Assembly (NCBI GenBank): GCA_020444065.1
Contig: JAHLLQ010000001.1
Location: forward strand, 1,178,001-1,242,000
Source: a bacterium
GTDB taxonomy: Bacteria > Sumerlaeota > Sumerlaeia > SLMS01 > JAHLLQ01
Length of the DNA: 64,000 bases
Reading direction: 5' to 3'
The notes under the pieces were generated by a model. The model was not told where the DNA came from. It did not search any database and saw only the letters and a program-made list of their open reading frames with translations. How positions within the stretch are numbered: position 1 is the first letter of the stretch; each line of letters opens with the position of its first letter. This document shows, piece after piece, positions 9,094 through 18,269 of this stretch. The position numbers and the translations under genes are program-made.

Positions 9094-10344
9094 TCAGGAT
9101 GCAGCCAGTTCTCCGGATGGAATGTCGGATGACGATGACCCATCGATAAAGGCAGCCCCAATCGAATCTCCCCAGACATTCGTGGCGGTGCGGAAGCGAT
9201 CGAGGAACCAGTCAATGGCGACGATCAGGCTGATGCCCTCCAGCGGCAGGTGGACTGCCTGCAGGACGATGACCATCATCACCAGGCCGGCCTCCGGAAT
9301 GCCGGCGGCCCCGATCGAGACGACCGTCGCCATCAGGAACACGATCAGCAGTTGGCCGAACGAGAGGTCTACGCCGAAAGCCTGGGCGATGAAAATGGCC
9401 GCGACGGCCTCGTAGAGCGCCGTGCCGTCCATATTGATCGTGGCCCCGAGGGGCAGGACAAAGCCGGCCGAGCGCTCTCCGATTCCGGCACGATCTTCAG
9501 CACATTCCATTGTCAGTGGTAAAGTTGCAGACGAGGAGGCGGTAGACCAGGCCGTCAGCAGGGCGGGGAACATCGCCAGCATCAGCTTCAGGGGATTCCT
9601 CTTCGTCAGCACGAAACAAAGAATGGGGAGCGTCACGAACGCATGAATCGCCAACCCGGCGAAGATCGTGGCCATGTAGCGCCCGACTCCGGAGATCATC
9701 CGGGCCAGGCCGCCCTCGGTCCCGGCCGCGGCTCCGAACTTTGATGCCACCAATCCGAAAATCCCGATCGGCGCGATCCACATAATCAGGTGAACCATCT
9801 TCATGATGGCCTCATTGAACCCGTCGAAGAAGGCGATGACGGGCTTCCCCTTCTCCCCCAGCGTCGTCAGAATTCCCCCAAATATAATCGCAAATACAAT
9901 AATTGGAAGCATCTTCCCCTCGGCGAGGGCTCCAAAGATGTTCGGATGGAGGAAAGACAGCAAGACGTCGGAGATCGTCGTTCCCTGTTTGGCGAGAGCG
10001 TTCTCCGGGGCAACCGCTCCCTCGATCGCCATCCCAGCCCCAGGCCGAATCACGGTCACGAGGATGACTCCCAGACCCACAGATAGGGCCGTTGTCGTCG
10101 CATAATAGAGAATCGTCTTCAAGCCGGTCTTCTGGGCCCTCCGGATGTCGCCCATCTGGGTCACTCCAACGATGACGGAGGCCAGCACCAGCGGAACAAC
10201 AACCATGCGCAGGGCAGTCAGGAAGAGCTTGCCGAGGACCTCGACCCGAGTCATCGCGTCGCCGAAGAGCGCCACGCAGATCGCCGCCAGGACGATGGCA
10301 ACGATGATCCCGATCAGAATGATATTGGAGTGCTTCCGAGTCAT
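9094..10344 (-). CDS. dicarboxylate/amino acid:cation symporter (DAACS family)
   Basis: A 416-residue inner-membrane carrier of the glutamate/aspartate/C4-dicarboxylate symporter family (GltP/DctA). It has hydrophobic helices throughout, the serine-rich re-entrant loop S-T-A-S-S-S-A-T-L-P-L, and the substrate/cation motif N-M-D-G-T. These families import Glu, Asp or dicarboxylates with H+ or Na+. The start at 10344 (ATG after AGAGGACG) is preferred over an in-frame one 29 codons upstream, whose extra residues are non-hydrophobic and unlike the family. It is divergent from the NtrC-type regulator at 10667, which is a common arrangement for dicarboxylate transport genes. Substrate specificity cannot be read from sequence. 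Confidence 0.9.
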   Translation of the reverse strand: MTRKHSNIILIGIIVAIVLAAICVALFGDAMTRVEVLGKLFLTALRMVVVPLVLASVIVGVTQMGDIRRAQKTGLKTILYYATTTALSVGLGVILVTVIRPGAGMAIEGAVAPENALAKQGTTISDVLLSFLHPNIFGALAEGKMLPIIVFAIIFGGILTTLGEKGKPVIAFFDGFNEAIMKMVHLIMWIAPIGIFGLVASKFGAAAGTEGGLARMISGVGRYMATIFAGLAIHAFVTLPILCFVLTKRNPLKLMLAMFPALLTAWSTASSSATLPLTMECAEDRAGIGERSAGFVLPLGATINMDGTALYEAVAAIFIAQAFGVDLSFGQLLIVFLMATVVSIGAAGIPEAGLVMMVIVLQAVHLPLEGISLIVAIDWFLDRFRTATNVWGDSIGAAFIDGSSSSDIPSGELAAS

Positions 10345-10666
10345 GAACACACGTCCTCTAAGTGGAGGTTGGAGCCGAAAAGCCGAGGATTGCCATGGTG
10401 GAACTTTGGTGGAAGCCTCCCGATAGCTCAAGCGCTAAGGCGACATTGGCATATCCACACATGTATTTTGCCTGGGGCGCGCAAAATCCTGCGCACTTTC
10501 TTGACGCTCACAGACCCGGGCCCCATCCTGGACAGCATGCAGTGCATTTTTTTGCACGTTCGGCTGGCATTAATGCTGGACGTGTCCGGTCCAAACGGGG
10601 CACTATCGACAATTCGATGGAAGCGCTTTTCCCCAAACCCCAGGCCTTGAGGGTGCTTGAGTACTG
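10345..10666. promoter_or_regulatory. divergent intergenic region with inverted repeats
   Basis: This 322-base spacer separates the symporter (-) from the sigma-54-type regulator (+) and has no gene. It holds three symmetric elements: GCGCA/TGCGC at 10479-10494, GTGCA-(T)6-TGCAC at 10542-10557, and the palindrome GCATTAATGC at 10567-10576. Such elements could be operators for the adjacent regulator. No convincing -24/-12 promoter with correct GG-N10-GC spacing was found. Confidence 0.4.
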
Positions 10667-12127
10667 ATGAAGAACGGCCAGAAACCAACCTACCGTGGCA
10701 GCGTCCTTGTTCTCGACGACGAAGAGAACATGTGCAAAATCCTGACGAAGGTCCTCAACCTGGAGGGCTACTACGTCACGACGTTCACCAATCCGAAGGA
10801 GGCGCTCCGGCACTTGGAGACGCACTCCACGGACGTGCTACTGACGGATATCCGGATGCCGGAGATGACCGGCCGCGAAGTTCTGGCCGCGGTGCGCGAA
10901 CGTGGCCATTCCTGCGAGGTCATCATGATGACCGCGTACGGGACGATTCAGGGTGCGATCGAGTGCGTCAAGATCGGCGCTCTCGACTATATCACAAAGC
11001 CGTTCAAGACCGACGAACTGCTTGTCACGATTTCTCGAGCCTTCGAGCACAAGCGCCTGAAGGAGATGAATTCGGCACTGACCGAGGCCTACAATCAGGG
11101 GGCCCGTCGCGAGGACGTGCTCCTGCTCGGTGAGTCACCGGCTCTGCACCGCGTCCGAGAGATGCTGCAGAAGGTCGCGCCATCGGACAGTCCGGTCCTG
11201 ATCATGGGCGAATCGGGCACAGGCAAGGAACTGGCCGCGCGCAGCGTCCATCGGCTGAGCCGACGCCGCGGGGGTCGCTTCGTCGCAATCAACTGCGCGT
11301 CGATTCCGGCGTCACTGATGGAAAGCGAATTGTTCGGCTACGAACGCGGCGCGTTCACGGGCGCCAACCAGACGAAGATCGGACTAATCGAGCTGGCCGA
11401 CGGCGGAACGTTGTTCCTCGATGAAGTCGGCGAACTTCCCCTGCCGCTGCAGGCGAAGCTGCTGCGCGTCCTGCAGGAGCACGAAATCACGCGCATCGGC
11501 GGCCTGACGAACATCCCCGTCGATATTCGCGTCGTCTCCGCCACGAACCGCGACCTGCAGGCCGCGATCACGGACCGCGAATTTCGCGAGGACCTCTTCT
11601 ATCGCCTGAATGTGATTTCGATCGAGCTCCCACCGCTGCGCGAACGCCGCGAGGACATTCCGCTGCTGGCCGAACATTTCCTGCAGGAAAAAGCTGCGAA
11701 GCACAATCGACCCGACTTGCGTTTCAGCGAAAGCGTGCTCGAAGCCCTGCGAATGCTCCCCTGGAAGGGCAACGTGCGCGAGTTGGAAAACCTGATCGAG
11801 CGTATGATTCTCCTGTCTGATACGGACGTCATCACGACCGACCTTCTGCCGGAAGAGGCCGGACGTGCTCGCCGCAGCAGTAGCAGCAGCACCGATGGCG
11901 TGACGAAGCTGGCGCTCTCTGCGCAAGCGATGGTCGAGGAGGTTCCGGACTTCAAGAGCGCCCGCGAATCCTTCGAGCGCGAGTACCTGGAGGCCCTCCT
12001 GCGCGGCCACAACGGCAGCGTGACCGACGCCGCCCGCCAGGCCGGTATGAGCCGACGCAATCTCTACGACAAAATCGACAAACTGGGCATTCCGCTGACG
12101 ATGATTAAGGAAGGCACAGGCGACTAG
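10667..12127 (+). CDS. sigma-54-dependent response regulator (NtrC family)
   Basis: A 486-residue three-domain activator. Residues 10-130 are a receiver domain with the D-D-E acidic pocket and phospho-acceptor Asp 61 (L-L-T-D-I-R-M-P). Residues 150-395 are the AAA+ sigma-54 interaction module, with Walker A G-E-S-G-T-G-K-E at 181-188 and the G-A-F-T-G-A loop at 228-233 that contacts sigma-54. Residues 449-475 are a Fis-type helix-turn-helix. When phosphorylated it should open promoters with RNA polymerase-sigma-54. No partner histidine kinase lies beside it. Divergence from the symporter at 10344 makes that gene a candidate target. Its stop overlaps the convergent Pmp3-like gene by four bases. 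Confidence 0.93.
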   Translation: MKNGQKPTYRGSVLVLDDEENMCKILTKVLNLEGYYVTTFTNPKEALRHLETHSTDVLLTDIRMPEMTGREVLAAVRERGHSCEVIMMTAYGTIQGAIECVKIGALDYITKPFKTDELLVTISRAFEHKRLKEMNSALTEAYNQGARREDVLLLGESPALHRVREMLQKVAPSDSPVLIMGESGTGKELAARSVHRLSRRRGGRFVAINCASIPASLMESELFGYERGAFTGANQTKIGLIELADGGTLFLDEVGELPLPLQAKLLRVLQEHEITRIGGLTNIPVDIRVVSATNRDLQAAITDREFREDLFYRLNVISIELPPLRERREDIPLLAEHFLQEKAAKHNRPDLRFSESVLEALRMLPWKGNVRELENLIERMILLSDTDVITTDLLPEEAGRARRSSSSSTDGVTKLALSAQAMVEEVPDFKSARESFEREYLEALLRGHNGSVTDAARQAGMSRRNLYDKIDKLGIPLTMIKEGTGD

Positions 12128-12324
12128 GCCTGCTTCTTTTCAATCTCATGGATGATCCGACGCGTGCGCTTCTCTTCCTTTGAGTCATGCACGACCAGCA
12201 CGGCATGCACGGCACCTGGAACATAAAACAGCAGCGTCAGAAGCAGGTTGATAAGTGCCTGAATCGGCTTCCCGCAGAGCAGGACGGCGACGGGGGGCAG
12301 GATAATGGCGAGCAAGTAGAGCAC
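12124..12324 (-). CDS. Pmp3/YqaE-type small membrane peptide (UPF0057)
   Basis: A 66-residue peptide with two hydrophobic helices and the family's A-I-I-L-P-P-V-A-V opening, followed by a second helix ending in P-G-A-V-H-A and a charged tail. Proteins of this family are small inner-membrane proteolipids linked to stress and membrane-potential maintenance. The gene is convergent with, and overlaps by four bases, the response regulator gene. Confidence 0.82.
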   Translation of the reverse strand: MLYLLAIILPPVAVLLCGKPIQALINLLLTLLFYVPGAVHAVLVVHDSKEEKRTRRIIHEIEKKQA

Positions 12325-12733
12325 AGAGTCTTCTCCATTCAGTGACCTGCCATTTGTACGCTCGGGGTTGCGTTGTATTCAATCGCGACCTTCAAGTGCG
12401 CAATTGTCTCGCCCAGCGCGTCGCCCTGACCGACAGAGACATGATGTCGCAGGCTTGAGAAGCATGCGACCCTTCCAACGGCTGAGCGATGGCACCCACC
12501 TCCGCATCGGCACGGGTATCCGGTCCTTCTTTGGCCGATCAGCACACTGCGTTTAGCGCTGATTTCAAACCACTTACAGCAAGCATATGCAAAAACATGA
12601 TATGTTCGCGGGCTCCCGAGGCTTGGGGCACGGGCTTTGATACTAGGGGAATCGAATCCGGCGCGACCCCTCCTGGAGGATGCCGTTAAGCTGGAGTGAA
12701 CGAAGTCCGATGAACTTGAGAGGAACAAATCCG
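12325..12733. promoter_or_regulatory. degP upstream region with inverted repeats
   Basis: This 409-base stretch has no credible gene. Elements seen are ATCAGC/GCTGAT at 12538-12563 (6-base stem, 14-base loop), the palindrome GCATATGC at 12583-12590 and AACAT-gat-ATGTT at 12594-12606. The clustered A+T-rich patch around 12560-12610 is the likeliest promoter for the DegP gene at 12734, but no clear sigma-70 boxes could be assigned. Confidence 0.3.
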
Positions 12734-14245
12734 ATGAAGAGATGGATTGCCATTCTGGGCGCCGCCATGGCGCTGACGATCTCGGCCCCGCTGGCCGCCC
12801 AATCCACCGACACCGTGCTGACCCCGAGAACGTTTATCGACGTCTCGAAGCAGGTCCTGCCTGCCGTCGTCAGCATCGAAGTCTACGTACCGCCCGCCCC
12901 CGAGTTGTACCAGCAGGGCCAGGCGCAATCCTTCGAAGACATGCTGCGTGAATACATGCAGGATCCGAACTCGCCGAGTGCCCAGGATTTCTGGCGCAAC
13001 TTCCGGATGGAGGACTTCCCCTCCGGCGGTGCGGGCTCCGGCGTCATCTTCGCCCAGAAAGATGGATGGGCCTACCTGATTACGAATGCTCATGTGCTGA
13101 GCGCTAACGATCGGGTCGAGTACACGGTGCGGCTGGATTCCTCGCTGGGCGATGATGGCCCGATCGAGGTCTCCGGTGAGAACGTCGAAGCAGTCGGCAA
13201 CGATCCGCTGACCGACGTGGCCGTGATGAAGTTCCACATTCCCGATGGCGTGCACCTCCCCACAGTGAAATTTGCGAACTCGAATGATGTGGAGGTCGGC
13301 GAATGGGTCCTGGCTCTGGGCAATCCTCTTGAACTCAACAACAGCGTTTCCCAGGGGATCATCTCGGCCAAGCATCGCGTGATCGAGAAGGCGCCGATTG
13401 AGGACCTTCTTCAGACGACAGCCGTCATCAATCCGGGGAACTCGGGCGGGCCGCTGGTGAACCTGGACGGTCACATCGTCGGCATCAACAACGCGATCGC
13501 GACGTCCACGGGACGCTGGGCCGGCGTGGGTTTCGCCATTCCCAGCAACCAGGCACAGCGAATCGCTGAGATGCTGATGGATAAGGGCCGCGTGTCGCGC
13601 GGATACCTGGGTATCGAAATGAATGACCTCAACAAGGCCGTGGCGGAAGCCTACGACCTGGAATCCGATGACGGGGTCCTCGTCGCCGCAGTCGTGCCGG
13701 GAACTCCGGCCGCCGAAGCAGGCCTCGAAGCGGGCGACCTGATTATTCGCATCGACGGCGATCGCATTGCAGACCGTCGCGAAATGCTGCAGGTCATCGC
13801 CTCCTACGATGCCGGCGACGACGTTTCAGTCGAAGTGCTGCGTTTCCGCGGCAACGAGCGCCAGGAGAAGAAGCTGAAGGTCACCTTGGCGGAGCGCCCG
13901 TCGGAAGATGAACTGGCAACGGCGCGCGGCGACCTTGGTGGGATGTTCAATCATCCCCAGATCATCCAGGAAGATTCCCCGGTCGAGAAGCTGGGTCTGG
14001 AAGTCGAGCACTTCAATGAAGGCGGCATCGAAGGAATGATGATCAACGCCGTGGAATCCGATAGCAACGCCGCGCGGGCCGGCCTGCGCGTGGGCGATAT
14101 TCTGCTGCAGATCAACGGAATCGATGTCACCTCTGAAGAGCAACTGGTCGAAGGTCTGGAGAATGTTCGCAAGGGCAAGAACCACGTGGTTCTATTCCGG
14201 CGTGCAGGCTCGAATCAATTCATCACAGTCGATCCAGTCGAGTAA
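12734..14245 (+). CDS. degP: periplasmic HtrA/DegP-family serine protease with two PDZ domains
   Basis: A 503-residue exported protease-chaperone for misfolded envelope proteins. It begins with a signal peptide (K-R, hydrophobic stretch, A-A-Q cleavage near residue 23). The trypsin-like domain carries the triad His 120 (T-N-A-H-V-L), Asp 161 (D-P-L-T-D-V-A-V) and Ser 237 (N-P-G-N-S-G-G-P). Two PDZ domains follow, about 290-385 and 400-500. The start at 12734 is chosen because it leaves a clean signal peptide and follows GAGAGGA; the open frame begins 18 codons earlier. The DegP/DegQ/MucD distinction cannot be made from sequence alone. Confidence 0.93.
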   Translation: MKRWIAILGAAMALTISAPLAAQSTDTVLTPRTFIDVSKQVLPAVVSIEVYVPPAPELYQQGQAQSFEDMLREYMQDPNSPSAQDFWRNFRMEDFPSGGAGSGVIFAQKDGWAYLITNAHVLSANDRVEYTVRLDSSLGDDGPIEVSGENVEAVGNDPLTDVAVMKFHIPDGVHLPTVKFANSNDVEVGEWVLALGNPLELNNSVSQGIISAKHRVIEKAPIEDLLQTTAVINPGNSGGPLVNLDGHIVGINNAIATSTGRWAGVGFAIPSNQAQRIAEMLMDKGRVSRGYLGIEMNDLNKAVAEAYDLESDDGVLVAAVVPGTPAAEAGLEAGDLIIRIDGDRIADRREMLQVIASYDAGDDVSVEVLRFRGNERQEKKLKVTLAERPSEDELATARGDLGGMFNHPQIIQEDSPVEKLGLEVEHFNEGGIEGMMINAVESDSNAARAGLRVGDILLQINGIDVTSEEQLVEGLENVRKGKNHVVLFRRAGSNQFITVDPVE

Positions 14246-14259
14246 CCACTGAATACCGT

Positions 14260-14290
14260 GGGGCCGGGCGAGAAGCGCTCGTCCGGCCCC
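14260..14290 (+). terminator. strong hairpin after degP
   Basis: A 13-base-pair GC-rich stem (GGGGCCGGGCGAG against its complement, one G-T pair) with a 5-base AAGCG loop lies between degP and moxR. It lacks a T tract, so it may be a Rho-independent terminator of poor efficiency or an attenuator/RNA-stability element. Confidence 0.45.
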
Positions 14291-14339
14291 AGGGTTCCGG
14301 CGATGGTCGGAGATTCTTTGCGGAATGCGGAGCGAGAGA

Positions 14340-15389
14340 ATGACGGCAACGGACATTCAAGCAGTTCAAGAAGAAGTAACCCAGCAGAGCGCATTTGTCG
14401 AGCGGCTGGAAGAAGAGATCGGTCGCATCATCGTCGGCCAGAAGCACATCGTCGATCGTCTGCTGATCGCATTGCTGTGCAATGGCCACGTGTTGCTGGA
14501 AGGCATGCCGGGCCTGGCGAAGACGCTGACGTGCCGAACATTGTCGCGAGCGATCGCGGCGAAGTTCCAGCGCATTCAGTTCACGCCGGATCTGCTGCCG
14601 GCGGACCTGATCGGAACGCTGATCTACAACGTGAAGGATCAGACGTTCGAACCGCGCAAAGGACCGATCTTCTCGAATTTCATCCTCGCCGATGAAATCA
14701 ATCGCGCGCCGGCGAAGGTGCAGAGCGCGCTCCTTGAAGCGATGCAGGAACGCCAGGTGACGATCGGCGACACAACCTACAAGCTCGATGACCCCTTCAT
14801 CGTTCTGGCAACACAGAACCCGATCGAACAGGAAGGCACCTATCCCCTGCCGGAAGCGCAGATCGATCGATTCCTCTTCAAGGTCAACGTCACCTACCCC
14901 AGCCGCGACGAGGAACGCTTGATTCTGGATCGCATGGGCCTGGCCGATACGACTCGCCGGTCGAATTCCGAGGATGTCGAGATCTCTGAAGTCGTGCATC
15001 CGGACGAAATTCGAAATGCCCGCGCGACGGTCGATCGCATCTACATGGACGAGAAGGTGAAGCACTACATTCTCGACCTGGTGCAGGCAACGCGCTCGCC
15101 GGAGGCGTTCAATGTGCGCTTCCATTCGAATTCCGGCAACGGATCGCGAACGCAATTGGAGAAGGTTATCCAAGTCGGCGCCAGCCCGCGTGCAACAATT
15201 GCGCTGGCAGTTGCGGCAAAGGCGCACGCTTTCCTGCGTCACCGCGCTCACGTGACGCCGGACGACGTGAAAGCGATCGGCATGGACATTCTGCGCCATC
15301 GCATTCTGCTGACGTACGAAGCGGAAGCGGAAGAGCTGACCAGCGATGACATCGTGCGCCAGATCTTCGACCAGGTCGAGGTGCCCTGA
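14340..15389 (+). CDS. moxR: MoxR-family AAA+ ATPase
   Basis: A 349-residue AAA+ ATPase of the MoxR/AAA_3 group: Walker A in E-G-M-P-G-L-A-K-T, Walker B in I-L-A-D-E-I-N-R-A-P, and sensor 1 in A-T-Q-N-P-I-E-Q-E-G. MoxR proteins act as chaperone-like factors for von Willebrand A proteins, which is what the following genes encode. ATG 14340 is preferred to the one at 14325 because it sits eight bases after GGAG. It heads the Bat operon; the next gene (DUF58) starts 51 bases downstream. Confidence 0.93.
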   Translation: MTATDIQAVQEEVTQQSAFVERLEEEIGRIIVGQKHIVDRLLIALLCNGHVLLEGMPGLAKTLTCRTLSRAIAAKFQRIQFTPDLLPADLIGTLIYNVKDQTFEPRKGPIFSNFILADEINRAPAKVQSALLEAMQERQVTIGDTTYKLDDPFIVLATQNPIEQEGTYPLPEAQIDRFLFKVNVTYPSRDEERLILDRMGLADTTRRSNSEDVEISEVVHPDEIRNARATVDRIYMDEKVKHYILDLVQATRSPEAFNVRFHSNSGNGSRTQLEKVIQVGASPRATIALAVAAKAHAFLRHRAHVTPDDVKAIGMDILRHRILLTYEAEAEELTSDDIVRQIFDQVEVP

Positions 15390-15440
15390 CAGGGAAGAAT
15401 GAGGGAAGCGGCGAATTCAATCGCCAGAGGTTGAGAGAGC

Positions 15441-16331
15441 ATGCCTGTTCCACAATTACTCGAAGATGCGGCATCTGTCCGCAAACTGGAGATTCTCACT
15501 CGTCGCATCGTGAACGATGTGATGGCGGGCGAGTATCACTCCGTCTTCCGCGGTCAAGGCATGGACTTCAGCGAGGTTCGAGAGTACCAGCCTGGCGATG
15601 ACATCCGAACGATCGACTGGAACGTCACCGCACGCACCGGACACCCACATGTGAAGCGGTTTGTCGAAGAGCGCGAACTGACGGTGATCTTTGCGGTCGA
15701 CGTGTCGGCATCAACGCTTTTCGGTTCTGGCAGACGGAGGAAGCGCCAACTGGCCGCCGTCATCACGGCGATTCTCGCATTCTCCGCCATTCGCAACAAC
15801 GACCGTGTTGGCCTGATGCTCTTCAGCGATCGCGTGGAGCGGTTCCTGACTCCGAAAAAGGGACGGACCCATGGGTTGCGCGTGATCACGGAACTTCTGA
15901 CCGAGCCTGAAGGTCGCAAGACGGACATCGCAACCGCCCTGCAGTCGCTGAATCGGCTGCAAAGAAAGCGCGCGGTCGTTTTCCTGATTTCCGATTTCCA
16001 GCAACCCGACTTGTACCGCTCGCTCTCTGTCACAGCGCAGCGGCATGACTTGATCGCAATCTCGATCGGTGATCCTCGCGAAGAGGAAGTCCCTAACGTC
16101 GGCCTGATCGAGTTGGAAAACGCCGAAACAGGCGAACGCATGCTGGTCGATACATCGAGCCGGCGGGTGCGCGAGCAGATCGCCGCGGATCTGAAGGGGC
16201 GCCAGGTGGCGACGAAGCGCCTCCTCCGGTCTCTCAACATCGACCAGATCGATCTGCGCACCGACCGTCCCTTCGATCGTCCCTTGATCGACTTTTTCCA
16301 ACGTCGCGCGCGGAGGATGTCTCATGCGTAG
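15441..16331 (+). CDS. DUF58 domain protein (von Willebrand A-like), Bat locus
   Basis: A 296-residue cytoplasmic protein with the DUF58 signature: F-S-E-V-R-E-Y-Q-P-G-D-D-I-R-T-I-D-W-N near residues 35-55, followed by a von Willebrand A-like segment with a degenerate MIDAS, F-A-V-D-V-S-A-S (D-x-S-x-S in classical form). It always neighbours MoxR in Bat-type operons and is presumed to be a partner of that ATPase. The stop overlaps the next gene by eight bases. Precise biochemical role is not known for this family. Confidence 0.9.
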   Translation: MPVPQLLEDAASVRKLEILTRRIVNDVMAGEYHSVFRGQGMDFSEVREYQPGDDIRTIDWNVTARTGHPHVKRFVEERELTVIFAVDVSASTLFGSGRRRKRQLAAVITAILAFSAIRNNDRVGLMLFSDRVERFLTPKKGRTHGLRVITELLTEPEGRKTDIATALQSLNRLQRKRAVVFLISDFQQPDLYRSLSVTAQRHDLIAISIGDPREEEVPNVGLIELENAETGERMLVDTSSRRVREQIAADLKGRQVATKRLLRSLNIDQIDLRTDRPFDRPLIDFFQRRARRMSHA

Positions 16332-17271
16332 CCCGCGGCGAACGATCCTGACTGGCATCTTGTGGCTCGCGATGGTGGCCGCCTGCTTCGCGCAGGATGC
16401 CCCTGCGGGCGCTCCTCTGCCAATCACGGTGAATCCGGTCAGCGCACCCATCGGGGATCAGATCGAAGTGTCACTCGACGTCCCAGTGACCGGCGCCGCA
16501 GAAGCACTGATTGCCAAGCCGCCTAAGGAGCAGCAGGGACTGCTCGTCATCGATAAGCCGAAGAAGACCGATGCCGGTTGGACGATTCCGGTTCGGCTCC
16601 TCTCTCCCGGTGAACAGACGATCGGCCCTCTCTCCATCACCGCCCAAATGACCGATGGGCGGACTCAGGATTTCACAACACAAACGGCATCTGTGACCAT
16701 TGCAGAACCCGGCGCCGACCCGGGCCAAACTGAAGACTACACGCCGCCACTGACGGTGCCGTTCGATTGGACACTTCGCAACATGGCGATTGGGGCCATG
16801 ATCATCGTGGCGGTTCTGCTCGCATTCCTGCTCATCAGGGCTCTGCTGAAGCGAGGCTCTGCAGAAACCCAACGGATCGCACCTCCGCCCTTGCCGCCGC
16901 TTGAGGAAGCCATTCAGTCGCTCACCCGACTGGCTACGATGGATGTTTTTCAGAATCGCGGCACTAAGGCGCATTACTCCGAGCTTTCTTATCTCCTGCG
17001 CCGCTACTTCGAGCGCCAGTTCGATTTCCAGGCTCTCGAAATGTCGGAGGATGAACTCATCGAATACCTTCGTCGCTCTGGTGAGTACGCCGCGGCATTG
17101 ACGGAATTGAAACCGATCCTGCTGCGCGCTAGCATGGCGAAGTTCGCACGATGGGAAGCTAATGAGCCTCAGGCCGGCGAAGACATTTCCACCGCGCGCG
17201 TTTTCCTGCGTCATGAGTCGGAACGCATGCGTGCGACGAACTCTCCGGAAGAAGGATCGAAGGCAGCCTGA
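16324..17271 (+). CDS. Bat-locus membrane protein with exported domain (BatD/DUF4381-like)
   Basis: A 315-residue protein. A signal peptide (about 1-24, ending C-F-A-Q-D) leads into an exported beta-rich segment of ~120 residues, then one membrane helix at about 156-180 (A-I-G-A-M-I-I-V-A-V-L-L), then a ~130-residue cytoplasmic region. The position between DUF58 and BatA, and this topology, match the small DUF4381-type or BatD-like component found in many Bat operons. No catalytic motif was seen. Start overlaps DUF58 by eight bases; its stop shares one base with the batA start (TGATG). Confidence 0.72.
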   Translation: MRSPRRTILTGILWLAMVAACFAQDAPAGAPLPITVNPVSAPIGDQIEVSLDVPVTGAAEALIAKPPKEQQGLLVIDKPKKTDAGWTIPVRLLSPGEQTIGPLSITAQMTDGRTQDFTTQTASVTIAEPGADPGQTEDYTPPLTVPFDWTLRNMAIGAMIIVAVLLAFLLIRALLKRGSAETQRIAPPPLPPLEEAIQSLTRLATMDVFQNRGTKAHYSELSYLLRRYFERQFDFQALEMSEDELIEYLRRSGEYAAALTELKPILLRASMAKFARWEANEPQAGEDISTARVFLRHESERMRATNSPEEGSKAA

Positions 17272-18269
17272 TGTTGGAGTGGAGATTCCTCTATCCCTGG
17301 ATTCTGGCGTTGCTGCCGCTGCCGTTGATTTGGCTGGCGTGGCACTACCTGCGTCGTGCGAGGCGCCATCCATCGGTGCTCTTCTCCGACACGGCGCCGT
17401 TTGCCGCGGGAACGAAGACGCTGAAGATACGCGTCCTCCAACTGATGCCCGTGCTGCGAGCGCTCGTCCTGATTCTCGGAATCATCGCCCTGGCACGGCC
17501 GCAATTCGGCCAGGTCGAACGGCAACGCGCCGCGCTCGGCGTCGACATTGCCCTTGCGATCGATGTTTCCGGCTCGATGCAGGCCGCGGATTTCACCCCA
17601 AATCGCCTGGAAGCGGCCAAGGAAGTCGTTCACGACTTCATTGATGGGCGCTCCAGCGATCGCATCAGTCTCGTGGTCTTCGCCTCCACGGCAGCGGTCC
17701 TCTGTCCGCCAACGTTCGACCGCCAGGCTGTGAAGCTTTTCATCGATACGATTCAGGATGGCATTCTAAATAACGAGAAGACGGCGATCGGAACGGGATT
17801 GGCACTGGCTGTCGACAAGCTGCGCGACAGCGAAGCCAAGAGCAAGATCGTCATCCTGCTGACGGATGGCGAAAACAACACCGGGACGATCGCGCCGTTG
17901 CAGGCCGCCGAAGCGGCAAAGGCTCTCGGTGTGCGCGTCTACACAATTGGTGTCGGCAGCAATTCGATCACCGAAATCCCCGTCCAGGATCCGTTGTTCG
18001 GTCAGCGCATGGTGCGCCAGCAGGTGACGATTGACGAAGAGACGCTGCAGCAGATTGCGAAGGAAACCGGCGGACGATACTTCCGCGCCACGAACGAAGA
18101 TGCTCTGCGGCAGATCTACTCGGAGATCGACCATCTCGAGCGCACGGAAATCGAGGTCAACGAGTACGACGACTTCGACGAGCGGTTCATGATGTTTTGG
18201 ACGCCTGCGTTGATTCTGCTCGGACTCGAATTCCTCCTGCGCGGTTTCTGGTTGGTGAGGTTGCCATGA
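17271..18269 (+). CDS. batA: BatA: membrane-anchored von Willebrand A protein
   Basis: A 332-residue inner-membrane protein with membrane segments near residues 8-27 and 55-75, a von Willebrand A domain with intact MIDAS (A-I-D-V-S-G-S-M), and a C-terminal membrane helix at about 305-330. Bat proteins are linked to aerotolerance and envelope stress in Bacteroides and Leptospira. The MIDAS should bind a divalent cation and mediate protein contacts, most likely with BatB. The gene is coupled to batB by a four-base ATGA overlap. Confidence 0.9.
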   Translation: MLEWRFLYPWILALLPLPLIWLAWHYLRRARRHPSVLFSDTAPFAAGTKTLKIRVLQLMPVLRALVLILGIIALARPQFGQVERQRAALGVDIALAIDVSGSMQAADFTPNRLEAAKEVVHDFIDGRSSDRISLVVFASTAAVLCPPTFDRQAVKLFIDTIQDGILNNEKTAIGTGLALAVDKLRDSEAKSKIVILLTDGENNTGTIAPLQAAEAAKALGVRVYTIGVGSNSITEIPVQDPLFGQRMVRQQVTIDEETLQQIAKETGGRYFRATNEDALRQIYSEIDHLERTEIEVNEYDDFDERFMMFWTPALILLGLEFLLRGFWLVRLP

